Below are positions 19,725 to 27,757 of a stretch of DNA of 64,000 nucleotides, piece after piece. Origin of the DNA: JBDRDD01 sp043821115 (GTDB lineage Bacteria; CAYTYR01; UBA6262; DAOVJB01); the NCBI GenBank assembly GCA_043821115.1, contig JBDRDD010000004.1:56557-120556 (forward strand), in the 5' to 3' direction. The notes beneath the pieces were generated by a model, which saw nothing but the letters and a program-made list of their open reading frames with translations, was not told the origin of the DNA and did not search any database. Made by a program: the position numbers and the translations under genes. The first letter of the stretch is position 1, and each line of letters starts with the position of its first letter.

Positions 19725-20672
19725 ATGGACGGCAAAAAAGTATTCATGTATATTCTCGCAGGGCTTTTCACAGCATCAATTATAGTCGGAATAATACTCA
19801 TATTCCAGTTCGCTCCTGAAGGAAAAACAAAAGCGCCTGCAAAAGTGGATTTTTCTCTGAAGCAGGAAGGAGTTGCCGTAGTCTACGTGTACGGTCCCAT
19901 AAGTGTTTCCCAGAAGGAAAGCGCTGTATCAATATGGTCATATGGTTCCGATGCCGTAGTCGAGCGCCTTAAAAGGGTAAGGAAAGATAACAGGGTAAAA
20001 GCCGTTGTACTAAGGGTCAACAGCCCCGGCGGTACCGTAGCCGCGGTGCAGGAGATTCACCAGGAAGTTCAGAAATTAAAGGCAGCAGGCAAAAAAGTGG
20101 TCGTATCCATGGGAGATGTGGCGGCAAGCGGCGGTTATTACGTGGCTTGTGTCGCGGATAAAATAGTGGCAAACCCGGGAACGATCACGGGAAGTATCGG
20201 CGTCATAGCAAGTCTTGGAAACGTGGAAGAGCTTTTTAAGAAAATAGGTGTAAAAATTGAGGTCATAAAAAGCGGAAAGCATAAGGATATCGGATCTGTT
20301 TCAAGACCAATGACAGCCCAGGAGAGAACAATTCTCCAGGACCTTATAAACAACGCATACGAGCAATTCGTTGACGCGATAGTTACGGGGAGAAATATGG
20401 CTTATGACGATGTCAAGAAGCTTGCTGACGGGAGCATATACACAGGCCAGCAGGCACAGGCAAACGGGCTTATTGACGAGCTGGGAAATCTCGAAGAAGC
20501 CATAAAGATAGCCGGGAACCTTGCCGGCATACAGGGAGAACCTGCCGTCATATCAGACTACTACAAACCCTTTGAGAAATTCTTCAATATGTTCAGCCAG
20601 CAGTTTGACAAGAGCCCGGTTTCCAGAATACTCGATAAACAGGGCATGCGCCTTGAATACATCCTGGAATAG
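19725..20672 (+). CDS. sppA: Signal peptide peptidase SppA, short form
   Basis: Membrane serine/lysine protease that degrades cleaved signal peptides. One N-terminal membrane segment (about 7-28) is followed by an S49 peptidase domain. The nucleophile Ser lies in DVAASGGYYVAC near 134, the general-base Lys in SGKHKDIGS near 183, and GSIGVI sits between them. The 315-residue single-domain form resembles Gram-positive and archaeal SppA, not the duplicated E. coli protein. It lies 3 bp after dtd. Confidence 0.93.
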   Translation: MDGKKVFMYILAGLFTASIIVGIILIFQFAPEGKTKAPAKVDFSLKQEGVAVVYVYGPISVSQKESAVSIWSYGSDAVVERLKRVRKDNRVKAVVLRVNSPGGTVAAVQEIHQEVQKLKAAGKKVVVSMGDVAASGGYYVACVADKIVANPGTITGSIGVIASLGNVEELFKKIGVKIEVIKSGKHKDIGSVSRPMTAQERTILQDLINNAYEQFVDAIVTGRNMAYDDVKKLADGSIYTGQQAQANGLIDELGNLEEAIKIAGNLAGIQGEPAVISDYYKPFEKFFNMFSQQFDKSPVSRILDKQGMRLEYILE

Positions 20673-20681
20673 GAGGAAGAT

Positions 20682-21269
20682 ATGCACCTGAGTCAAATTC
20701 TTTATGATCTCATAACAAACCCGAAAGAGGGAATCGAGCGCTTCCGGACGCTCAATAACAATACCCTTATCGCGATCGTCACAGTAGCTGTGGTTATAAT
20801 AAGCCAGGGCGTAGCTCGCGGTGTTATAAGCCCACCCCGGACAAATTTCATAACATTTGCATTGAGCTTTGGCCTTGCAGGAAAGTTTCTCTTTACTCTT
20901 CTGTTCTGGTTCTCGGTAACGGCTGTATTTCACATATTCGCATCGTGGGGAGGGGGGTTAGGCAAGGCAAGGGAGCTTTTCGCACTTCTCGGGCAGAGCA
21001 GCCTGGTTATTCTCATTCTGCTTCCGATAGCGATAATAACAAAAATACTCGGGCCTGCCGGATACATGCTTTTTATCCTGTGTTATCTTGTTACTATCGG
21101 ATGGCTTGTCAGCCTGCAGATACGCTCAATTAAGGCCGTGTACTCGAGTTCAACGGAAAAGGCTATTCTTATTTACCTCACACCAGCGCTCATAATAGCG
21201 GCACTTGTAAGCGCCGCATTTATACTGGGAATAGGGAGTGTGGCTTTTCTGATTGCCTCAAATCTATGA
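20682..21269 (+). CDS. Yip1-type integral membrane protein
   Basis: A 195-residue protein with about five hydrophobic segments (roughly 28-50, 62-85, 100-122, 125-145, 160-192). The segment order, and an amphipathic N-terminus containing a FRTLNNNTLIAI-like run, fit the YIP1 domain family of small bacterial membrane proteins of unknown role. The start has AGGAGG nearby. Its end overlaps the next gene by 4 bp (ATGA). Confidence 0.7.
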   Translation: MHLSQILYDLITNPKEGIERFRTLNNNTLIAIVTVAVVIISQGVARGVISPPRTNFITFALSFGLAGKFLFTLLFWFSVTAVFHIFASWGGGLGKARELFALLGQSSLVILILLPIAIITKILGPAGYMLFILCYLVTIGWLVSLQIRSIKAVYSSSTEKAILIYLTPALIIAALVSAAFILGIGSVAFLIASNL

Positions 21270-22183
21270 AAAAAGAGCCTTCATACATACAACTATATAA
21301 AAGCGGAAAGCTCTACGACAGAATAGAGGCCTTGAATGCAAAACTTGAGGTCTGTACCCTGTGTCCGCGTTCATGCGGCATCAACCGTTTAAAAGATGAA
21401 GCAGGGGTATGCAGGACAGGAAAGATGCCTATTGTTTCAAGCCACAACGTCCATTTCGGGGAAGAACCGCCAATTTCGGGAATAAGCGGCTCAGGGACAA
21501 TTTTCTTTACAAACTGCAACCTGCGCTGCGTATTCTGCCAGAACTATCCCATAAGCCAGATGGGTAACGGAAAAGATGTCAGTCTCCAGGAGCTTGCAAC
21601 TATCATGGTAACGCTTCAACAGAGGGGATGCCATAACATAAACCTTGTGAGTCCAACTCATGTGATCGCGCAAGTCGTAGAAGCACTGCCTATGGCAATT
21701 GACCATGGATTAAAAATACCTTTTGTCTACAATTCCGGAGGCTATGATTCCTGTGAGACATTGAGGCTTCTTGACGGCATAGTCGATATATATATGCCGG
21801 ATGCAAAATATGCAAATGATGAAAGCGCAAAAAAGTATTCGGATGCTCCAAATTACGTACAGATCAACCAGAAGGCTGTAAAGGAAATGTATCGTCAGGT
21901 AGGAGATCTTGTAATAGATAAAACAGGGGTGGCAGAGAGGGGACTGCTCGTGCGTCATTTGGTACTACCGGATGATATTGCTAACTCGCAGAAGGTTTTA
22001 GAATTTATAGCCGAGGAGATATCGCAAAAGACATACATAAGCCTCATGGCACAGTATCACCCGGCATACCGCTCAAATGAATTCCCCTCTGTTTCCCGCA
22101 AGATAACACAAGAGGAATATGAGCGTGTGCTGGCAGTAACAGAGCGCCTGGGACTGGAGCGCGGATGGCGCCAGCTCCTTTAG
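21266..22183 (+). CDS. Radical SAM protein, PflX family (COG1313)
   Basis: Radical S-adenosylmethionine enzyme related to pyruvate-formate-lyase activases. The cluster-binding CxxxCxxC is in NCNLRCVFCQNYPIS near 88-102. An N-terminal CTLCPRSCGINR and the family-specific blocks GEEPPISG, NLVSPTHV and DIYMPDAKY place it in the PflX group rather than PflA. The target is unknown. It lies two genes upstream of a MEMO1-like protein, and in other genomes a related radical SAM enzyme accompanies MEMO1. It overlaps the Yip1-like gene, so it is transcribed with it. Confidence 0.85.
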   Translation: MKKEPSYIQLYKSGKLYDRIEALNAKLEVCTLCPRSCGINRLKDEAGVCRTGKMPIVSSHNVHFGEEPPISGISGSGTIFFTNCNLRCVFCQNYPISQMGNGKDVSLQELATIMVTLQQRGCHNINLVSPTHVIAQVVEALPMAIDHGLKIPFVYNSGGYDSCETLRLLDGIVDIYMPDAKYANDESAKKYSDAPNYVQINQKAVKEMYRQVGDLVIDKTGVAERGLLVRHLVLPDDIANSQKVLEFIAEEISQKTYISLMAQYHPAYRSNEFPSVSRKITQEEYERVLAVTERLGLERGWRQLL

Positions 22184-22195
22184 GAAAGGATAACG

Positions 22196-22822
22196 ATGCG
22201 AAAACTTCTGATTGTTCTTTTTCTTTTGATATCCGCTTTTAGCCACACAAATGCCGCCGAACCCGAAGGTTATGACTATTATCCCCTGACATTCGCCATG
22301 CGCTGGAGCTACGAGGTTTCACAGGTAGACGGCAAGGGAAAGACATTTATTCAGGAAGTATCGGTTCCTGGTACGGATACCTATAAAAAAGACCAGTACA
22401 TAATCCTCGAGCAGAAGGACAAAAGGGGAACAATACGTTCATTCGTTATTAAAGATAAATCAGGTGTTTACTGGAAGAAGATAGGTGCAAGCAAGACATT
22501 CACGCCAGAGGCTTCAAGCGTGTTTACACCACCAATCCCCCTTATGAAATTCCCCCTTAAGGTTGGTACAGCGTGGAACTGGGAAGGCAACTTAAAGATT
22601 GCTTTTATCAACAAAAATATAAATATGCGCTGCGAAGTGGTGGCAGAGGAAGAGATAACGGTTCCCGCGGGAACTTTCAAATGCTTAAAAATTCATATAC
22701 ACCAGCTCAGAAACAAGGAAGAGTCCAACGAGTACAGCTGGTATGCCCCGGGAATTGGGCAGATAAAATACATAGGAAAAGAACTCCAGAAGGAACTTAC
22801 CGCTTATTCTCTACCTAAATAG
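22196..22822 (+). CDS. Secreted protein of unknown function
   Basis: A signal peptide (MRKLLIVLFLLISAFSHTNA) precedes a mature part of about 188 residues rich in beta strands. It contains FPLKVGTAWNW and ITVPAGTFKCLKI, phrases often seen in uncharacterised exported beta-barrel or lipid-binding-like proteins. There are no catalytic motifs. It sits between the PflX radical SAM gene and the MEMO1-like gene with short gaps, so it is part of the same operon. I do not recognise a named family. Confidence 0.7.
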   Translation: MRKLLIVLFLLISAFSHTNAAEPEGYDYYPLTFAMRWSYEVSQVDGKGKTFIQEVSVPGTDTYKKDQYIILEQKDKRGTIRSFVIKDKSGVYWKKIGASKTFTPEASSVFTPPIPLMKFPLKVGTAWNWEGNLKIAFINKNINMRCEVVAEEEITVPAGTFKCLKIHIHQLRNKEESNEYSWYAPGIGQIKYIGKELQKELTAYSLPK

Positions 22823-22831
22823 GGAGATATT

Positions 22832-23635
22832 ATGAAGCGAAAACCGGCAGTTGCAGGAAAATTTTATGAATCTCATCCTGTTATGCTTAAAAAACAGATA
22901 GAGCAGTACATGAAACCTGCCGGGAAAAAGGAAAAGGCGATAGGTATAGTGGTTCCTCATGCGGGATTCATGTATTCCGGAAAAGTCGCGGGGAGTGTAT
23001 ATTCGAAGATAGATTTTCCCCAGACTTTTGTAATACTGGGGCCAAACCATACTGGAATAGGGGAGCCATGTGCCATCGCAAGTGAGGGAATATGGGAGAC
23101 GCCTCTTGGAAATATATCTGTTGATAGCGAGCTCGCAGAAAGTATCTTAAAAGGCTGCCCGATACTTAGAGATGATCAGGGAGCACACATGTATGAGTGG
23201 TCGCTGGAAGTTCAGCTTCCTTTCATGCAATATGTAAAGAAGAGTTTTACGATAGTTCCCATTGCGATGCGTGACTGGCGCCAGTCAACCTGCGAAGCTA
23301 TAGGGAGCGCAATAGCAAAAGCGGTGAAAGCCTCTAAAAAAAGTGTCGTAATAGTTGCCAGCACGGATATGACACATTACCAGTCACAGAATTCGGCAAA
23401 TGAGAAAGATAAACTGGTCATTGACCAGATACTAAAGCTTGATCCTGAAAAAATGCTTGAGACAGTAGCCGAGCATAATGTCACGATGTGCGGGGCAGGC
23501 CCTGCAGCTGCCATGCTTTTTGCATCAAAAGAGCTCGGTGCAAAAAAGGCAGAACTCACACTTTATAACACAAGCGGTGATAGTACAGGAGATTACGAGC
23601 AAGTCGTGGGTTATGCCGGCATTATAATCAGCTGA
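22832..23635 (+). CDS. MEMO1-like protein (AmmeMemoRadiSam system protein B)
   Basis: MEMO1 family, related in fold to class III extradiol dioxygenases. The N-terminal block KRKPAVAGKFYES is diagnostic. HAGFMYSGKVAG, LGPNHTG and DMTHYQ provide the conserved histidines. In many genomes it occurs with a radical SAM enzyme and an AMMECR1 protein; here a PflX-type radical SAM gene is nearby, but no AMMECR1 gene is visible. The biochemical role is unsettled. The 267-residue length is normal. Confidence 0.9.
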   Translation: MKRKPAVAGKFYESHPVMLKKQIEQYMKPAGKKEKAIGIVVPHAGFMYSGKVAGSVYSKIDFPQTFVILGPNHTGIGEPCAIASEGIWETPLGNISVDSELAESILKGCPILRDDQGAHMYEWSLEVQLPFMQYVKKSFTIVPIAMRDWRQSTCEAIGSAIAKAVKASKKSVVIVASTDMTHYQSQNSANEKDKLVIDQILKLDPEKMLETVAEHNVTMCGAGPAAAMLFASKELGAKKAELTLYNTSGDSTGDYEQVVGYAGIIIS

Positions 23636-23646
23636 GAGAGGAAAAG

Positions 23647-24213
23647 ATGAAAGATAAACTGGTTAAGCAGATGGGCAAATACGGCAGGAAGCTCGTGTCA
23701 TATGGGTTCGTCTATTCACATTTTGGCAACATAAGCGTAAGGCTTGGCAATAAATTCATAATAACCAGAAGCGGTTGCATGCTCGATGAAATAACCCCGA
23801 GAGAGCTTGTAACATTAGATGTAAAGAAGACAAGTCCTCTTGATGCCAGGGGCTCATATGAAACTATCGTTCACCGTGAAATATACCGCCAAACAAAAGC
23901 CCAGGCAATAATCCATATACACTCACCATTTGCCGTTGTAGAGTCAATAGCCACGAAAGCCTCGGATATAATACCTATTACCCATGAAGGCAGATGCGTG
24001 CTGGAGAAAATACCCCTTGTTAAAGGCCCGGGCGGCTCCAAAGAACTGGCCTTAAACGCCTCAAAGGCACTTAAGACTAGCAAAGGCGCCATAATAAGGG
24101 AGCACGGTTCAATAGCTGTGGGAAAGACCCTTGAGGAGGCATATGTATACCTGTGTGCCATCGAGCAGAGCGCTAAGGTGAAATATTTTACGGACCTCTT
24201 AAAAAAGAAATAA
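23647..24213 (+). CDS. Class II aldolase/adducin family protein
   Basis: Zinc-dependent aldolase-like protein of the fuculose-phosphate/ribulose-phosphate type. YSHFGNISVRLG is the phosphate-binding region near 27, IIHIHSPFAVV carries the zinc histidines near 97, and REHGSIAVGKTLEEAY the third ligand region. At 188 residues it is slightly shorter than fuculose-1-phosphate aldolases. The substrate cannot be decided from sequence; methylthioribulose-phosphate or fuculose-phosphate are possibilities. It follows the MEMO1-like gene by 11 bp. Confidence 0.82.
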   Translation: MKDKLVKQMGKYGRKLVSYGFVYSHFGNISVRLGNKFIITRSGCMLDEITPRELVTLDVKKTSPLDARGSYETIVHREIYRQTKAQAIIHIHSPFAVVESIATKASDIIPITHEGRCVLEKIPLVKGPGGSKELALNASKALKTSKGAIIREHGSIAVGKTLEEAYVYLCAIEQSAKVKYFTDLLKKK

Positions 24214-24231
24214 GCGCGTAGCGAAAATGAT

Positions 24232-24387
24232 ATGATGGGATTTATTAGAAACATACTATGCAAGATGAGAAATCTTCTGACAGGAGGCAGGTTTTTGTGC
24301 GACACCTGCAGGTACGATTACGGCAATGCCTGCCTGCGCCGTGAACGGCCGAATGCGACCTGCTGTTCTGATTACAAGAAACGATAA
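24232..24387 (+). CDS. Small cysteine-rich protein, 51 residues
   Basis: A complete short frame fills the gap between the aldolase and the metallopeptidase. The first part is basic and amphipathic (MGFIRNILCKMRNLL). The second part has CDTCRYDYGNAC and a later CC pair, so six of 51 residues are Cys. Spacing CxxC-x7-C-x9-CC suggests metal or Fe-S binding. The weak point is the lack of a clear Shine-Dalgarno site before ATG 24232 (24235 is an alternative). It ends 2 bp before the next gene. No family recognised. Confidence 0.55.
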   Translation: MMGFIRNILCKMRNLLTGGRFLCDTCRYDYGNACLRRERPNATCCSDYKKR

Positions 24388-24389
24388 AA

Positions 24390-24761
24390 ATGGATAAAAG
24401 ATTTTTTGAACAATTAGTGTTAAAGGCGCTCGATGAGCTCCCGCACAGTCTTTGGAATAAAATGGAGAATATATCTGTATCGGTTGAAGAGGAACCATCG
24501 CCTGATGTATTGAAAAAGCAGGGAATAAGACCTCCCCAGACACTGCTGGGCCTTTATCACGGGGTGCCGCGAAACAAGCGCGGGCTGCATTATGCCAATG
24601 TGCTGCCGGATAAAATAACTATATATAAAAAACCTATTGAATCTTTGGGCTTAAATGATATACAATTAACAGAAAAGATAAAAGAAGTGGTACTCCATGA
24701 GATAGGGCACTATTTCGGATTCGGCGAAGAAGAACTCCAAAAATACCTAAACGGAAAATGA
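24390..24761 (+). CDS. Minimal zincin metallopeptidase family protein (COG3824)
   Basis: A 123-residue protein of the possibly-proteolytic minimal zincin family. The metal motif HEIGHYFGF is near 102-110, followed by EEEL. GLYHGVPRN in the middle is also typical. There is no signal peptide, so it is cytosolic. Substrates are unknown. It starts two bases after the small Cys-rich frame. Confidence 0.85.
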   Translation: MDKRFFEQLVLKALDELPHSLWNKMENISVSVEEEPSPDVLKKQGIRPPQTLLGLYHGVPRNKRGLHYANVLPDKITIYKKPIESLGLNDIQLTEKIKEVVLHEIGHYFGFGEEELQKYLNGK

Positions 24762-24783
24762 CCCTTCCGCATAAGGAGGAAAA

Positions 24784-25185
24784 ATGTCAAATAAAGTCGT
24801 GATCCACCGCGAGGACAAAACTGTAATCAAGGGATTTACATACGATTTTGCCCATGGAAAAGATATACTTCACGTAACAACAAGTGATGATAAAGGTCAA
24901 AATTCAACTGTCGAGGTAAGCCTTGATAATATAAAAGCATTGTTCTTTGTGAAAGATCTTGCCGGTAACAAGGAATATGAGGAAAAAAAGAGCACTGAAT
25001 TTTCCGCACCCGGGGCGAAGAAGATAAGAATCAAATTTGGCGACGGGGAAGTCATGGTAGGTTCAACCATAACCTACAACTCTAAAAGAAAGGGATTTTT
25101 CATCACACCTTCTGATGCTAACTCTAATAACATACGGGCATATATTCCTCTCAAGGCACTCTCTAATGTTGAAATAATACTTTAA
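24784..25185 (+). CDS. Conserved protein of unknown function, beta-rich
   Basis: A 133-residue soluble protein with a strong ribosome site (AAGGAGG) before the ATG. It reads as two similar beta-rich halves: KVVIHREDKTVIKGFTYDF with VSLDNIKALFFVKDLAGN, then KIRIKFGDGEVMVGSTITY with IPLKALSNVEII. Each half has a 'G(D)xxVxGxTxxY' strand pattern followed by a short hydrophobic strand. The duplication suggests a small barrel pair. I do not recognise a function. It is followed closely by an EF-Tu domain II-like gene. Confidence 0.7.
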   Translation: MSNKVVIHREDKTVIKGFTYDFAHGKDILHVTTSDDKGQNSTVEVSLDNIKALFFVKDLAGNKEYEEKKSTEFSAPGAKKIRIKFGDGEVMVGSTITYNSKRKGFFITPSDANSNNIRAYIPLKALSNVEIIL

Positions 25186-25210
25186 CCTACTACAGAGGGA
25201 GGTGGTTAGG

Positions 25211-25468
25211 ATGGAGGAGAAGAAAATAGGCGTGGTAACACATTTTTTTGGCCATATCGGGGTTGCGGCAATAAATATTACGGATGACACGCTCAAGGTA
25301 GGAGATACTATTCACATTAAGGGCCATACATCAGATTTTACCCAGAAGGTCAAGTCAATGCAGGTAGAGCATGACAAAATCGAGGAAGCGCAATCAGGGA
25401 ACGTCATCGGCATAAAGGTAAAAGCGCACGTACGCGAGCATGACGTGGTTTACAAAGTCAAAGAGTAG
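25211..25468 (+). CDS. Free-standing translation factor domain II-like protein
   Basis: An 85-residue protein resembling only beta-barrel domain II of EF-Tu/IF2-type GTPases: GVVTHFFGHIGVAAINI, LKVGDTIHIKGHT, VKSMQVEH and GNVIGIKVKAHVREHDVVYKV. No GTPase domain is encoded in frame. ATG 25211 is preferred over GTG 25202 because GGAGGTG lies seven bases upstream. Such single-domain proteins are known in archaea and some bacteria, but their role is not established. A part in tRNA or ribosome binding is inference. Confidence 0.78.
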   Translation: MEEKKIGVVTHFFGHIGVAAINITDDTLKVGDTIHIKGHTSDFTQKVKSMQVEHDKIEEAQSGNVIGIKVKAHVREHDVVYKVKE

Positions 25469-25480
25469 AGCATTATACTT

Positions 25481-25819
25481 ATGATAGACAAATACTCATT
25501 CGGTGCTATTACCATAGATGGTACAAGCTACCAGTCTGATGTTATCATCTATCCCGGCCATGTGGACGATAAATGGTGGCGCAAAGAAGGCCATCTGCTT
25601 CATATTGAGGACATAGAGGCGGCCTTTTCATATGAGCCTGAGGTAATTATCGTGGGAACAGGCCATGACGGCATTATGAAGGTAGCTCCGGATGTAGAAG
25701 GCATACTCAAGAACAGAAAAATCCAGCTTATTGTAAAGAAAACGGCTAATGCCTGCAATATCTATAATGAGCTTTCTAAAAATAAAAAAGTGGTCGCAAC
25801 GCTGCATCTTACCTGCTAG
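25481..25819 (+). CDS. Mth938-domain (AAMDC-type) protein
   Basis: A 112-residue protein of the Mth938 fold. Typical blocks are FGAITIDGTSYQSDVIIYP, W followed by R near 30, PEVIIVGTGHDG and VVATLHLTC at the end. No enzymatic residues are established for the family. The start has only a weak ribosome site. It belongs to a run of small conserved genes between the aldolase and HIT genes. Confidence 0.82.
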   Translation: MIDKYSFGAITIDGTSYQSDVIIYPGHVDDKWWRKEGHLLHIEDIEAAFSYEPEVIIVGTGHDGIMKVAPDVEGILKNRKIQLIVKKTANACNIYNELSKNKKVVATLHLTC

Positions 25820-25839
25820 CTTGGAAACGGAGAATAATT

Positions 25840-26328
25840 ATGAAACGACTCTGGACGCCCTGGAGAATGAAATACATCCTGGGTAAAAAACCCAAACACT
25901 GCATCTTTTGCGAGAAAATAACCCAGGACAAGGATAAGGAAAACCATATTATATTGAGAGGCAAGACCTGCTATATTGCACTCAACAAATACCCGTACAA
26001 TAACGGGCATCTTATGGTTATCCCTTACAAGCATGTATCTAAACTGGAAGAATTAGATGACCAAACGAGTCTTGAGATAATGTCACTTCTCAAACTCTCT
26101 GCCCGCGTTCTTGATGAAACCGTAAAGCCCGGGGGGATAAATATAGGTATAAACCTTGGAGCCGATTCAGGATCAAGCGCGGATCACATACACATTCATG
26201 TGGTCCCGCGATGGCATGGAGATACCAATTTCATGCCCGTTTTGGCAAAGACCAAGCTTATAGCGGAAACGCTTGACGATACATACCAAAGGCTCCGTAG
26301 TGCCTTGACAGGGATCATCTGCGAGTAG
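25840..26328 (+). CDS. HIT-family nucleotide hydrolase/phosphorylase
   Basis: Histidine-triad protein acting on nucleotide-linked phosphates, probably Ap4A-type dinucleotides. The HxHxH motif DHIHIHVVPRW is near 115-125, and an N-terminal CIFCEK gives half of a zinc site. The opening RLWTPWRMKYI is diagnostic of the Ap4A phosphorylase-like HIT branch. The 162-residue length is normal. A good ribosome site (GGAGAA) precedes the ATG. Confidence 0.9.
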   Translation: MKRLWTPWRMKYILGKKPKHCIFCEKITQDKDKENHIILRGKTCYIALNKYPYNNGHLMVIPYKHVSKLEELDDQTSLEIMSLLKLSARVLDETVKPGGINIGINLGADSGSSADHIHIHVVPRWHGDTNFMPVLAKTKLIAETLDDTYQRLRSALTGIICE

Positions 26329-26340
26329 CAAGGAGGAGAA

Positions 26341-27501
26341 ATGAAATTAAGAGCGTACCAGTTCTTTACTCCCACACAAATTATATTCGGATGGCAGAGT
26401 ATACGCAAACTTCCGCAGATTATCTTTGGTTACGGCAAGAAAGTCTTGCTTGTAACCGGGCACACGGCAGCGCGTAAAGCAGGGATACTCACAGGAGTTC
26501 AAAAGCTTCTCGAAGAAAAAAAGATAGACGTAACCATCTTCGACAATGTAGAGCCTGAGCCTTCCTGCGATACAGTCAACTCAGCTGTAGCGCTTGCAAA
26601 AGCCAGGGATTGTGATGTTGTTATAGGCCTTGGCGGCGGAAGCGCCCTGGATGTGGCAAAGGCAATCGCCGGTATATTCAATACGGGTCTGCCTGTAGAG
26701 GAATTTCACTCAGGTGCAAAGCATCTCCTTCAACCGGGACTTCCTTTAATAGCTATTCCTACGACCTCAGGCACGGGATCTGAGGTAACGCCTAATTGCG
26801 TACTCATTGACTCAAGGAAAAAGATAAAAAAGAGCTTCAGAAGCGACCATTTATTCGCGAGAGTAGCCATTGTGGATCCGGAACTGACACTTGGCCTGCC
26901 CCCTCAGCAGACGGCATATTCGGGCATGGACGCATTGTGCCAGTCGATCGAATCCTTTGTATCCAAGGATGCAAATCCCTTAACCGATGCTATAGCGCTT
27001 CAATCCATAAGACTTGTAAAAAACAACCTGATGCAGGCATATACAAACGAGCATGACAAGGATGCAAGGATTGCCATGTCATATGCGGCTCTGTTTAGCG
27101 GTATCGCTCTTACAAATGCTAAAATGGGTGCGGTACACGGCATCGTGCCCCAGCTGGGAACATATTACAACGTTTCCCACGGTCTTCTCTGTGGACTGCT
27201 GCTTCCTGCGGTAATGGAATTTAACGTTGATATAGCCGGAGCAAAATATGCGCACATCGCCGCTATTTTCGGTCAAAACGTAAAGGAGATGCACAATATA
27301 GATGCAGGCAGAAAGGCCATAGAAAGCATTAAAAAGTTTCTTGCTGATCTTCAGTTTCCGGCAGGCTTAAAAGCCCTTGGCATACAGGAGAAGAACTTTA
27401 GTAAGATCGCCAAGGAAAGCATGCCTTCGGGTTCGCTTAAGGCAAACCCTAAAAGGGTAACGGAACAGAATGTCATTGATATACTGAGAAATTGTCTGTA
27501 A
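26341..27501 (+). CDS. Iron-dependent alcohol dehydrogenase
   Basis: Group III NAD(P)-dependent alcohol dehydrogenase. The nucleotide-binding GLGGGSALDVAKAIA lies near 98, PTTSGTGSEVTP near 140, and metal-binding His in HGIVPQLGTYYNVSHGLLCG near 265-284. The 386-residue length is typical. The exact alcohol is not predictable. AAGGAGGAG precedes the ATG. It is followed by a small Cys protein, an aldolase and a second, zinc-type dehydrogenase. Confidence 0.9.
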   Translation: MKLRAYQFFTPTQIIFGWQSIRKLPQIIFGYGKKVLLVTGHTAARKAGILTGVQKLLEEKKIDVTIFDNVEPEPSCDTVNSAVALAKARDCDVVIGLGGGSALDVAKAIAGIFNTGLPVEEFHSGAKHLLQPGLPLIAIPTTSGTGSEVTPNCVLIDSRKKIKKSFRSDHLFARVAIVDPELTLGLPPQQTAYSGMDALCQSIESFVSKDANPLTDAIALQSIRLVKNNLMQAYTNEHDKDARIAMSYAALFSGIALTNAKMGAVHGIVPQLGTYYNVSHGLLCGLLLPAVMEFNVDIAGAKYAHIAAIFGQNVKEMHNIDAGRKAIESIKKFLADLQFPAGLKALGIQEKNFSKIAKESMPSGSLKANPKRVTEQNVIDILRNCL

Positions 27502-27518
27502 CATTTAAGGAGATATCT

Positions 27519-27728
27519 ATGTCCATAGAAGGTTATACCGACTACAAGAGAAGGGAATTCTGCAAGGATGTAAAGTGTCCTATGCAGCTTGAGATGGAGA
27601 CACTGGAGGAAGGCTCGGATGAATACGAGCGCTTGCGCAACGGATGCAAGACATATTGCAAGTACACAACCTATGACTTCCACCACTGGCTGATGGAGCA
27701 TGGTTATATCATAGTAAGGCCAAGATAG
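27519..27728 (+). CDS. Small conserved four-cysteine protein, 69 residues
   Basis: ATG 27519 has AAGGAG upstream; an earlier in-frame TTG (27492) lies in the end of the dehydrogenase and is rejected. The protein has CKDVKC near 15-20 and GCKTYCKY near 43-49, giving two Cys pairs for a probable zinc or iron-sulphur site. The rest is acidic and helical, with a C-terminal HHWLMEHGYIIVRP. No family recognised. It precedes the LsrF-like aldolase by 29 bp and could be an accessory to it or to the dehydrogenases. Confidence 0.7.
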   Translation: MSIEGYTDYKRREFCKDVKCPMQLEMETLEEGSDEYERLRNGCKTYCKYTTYDFHHWLMEHGYIIVRPR

Positions 27729-27757
27729 GAAATAAAAAACATGCGGAGGATTAAAAC

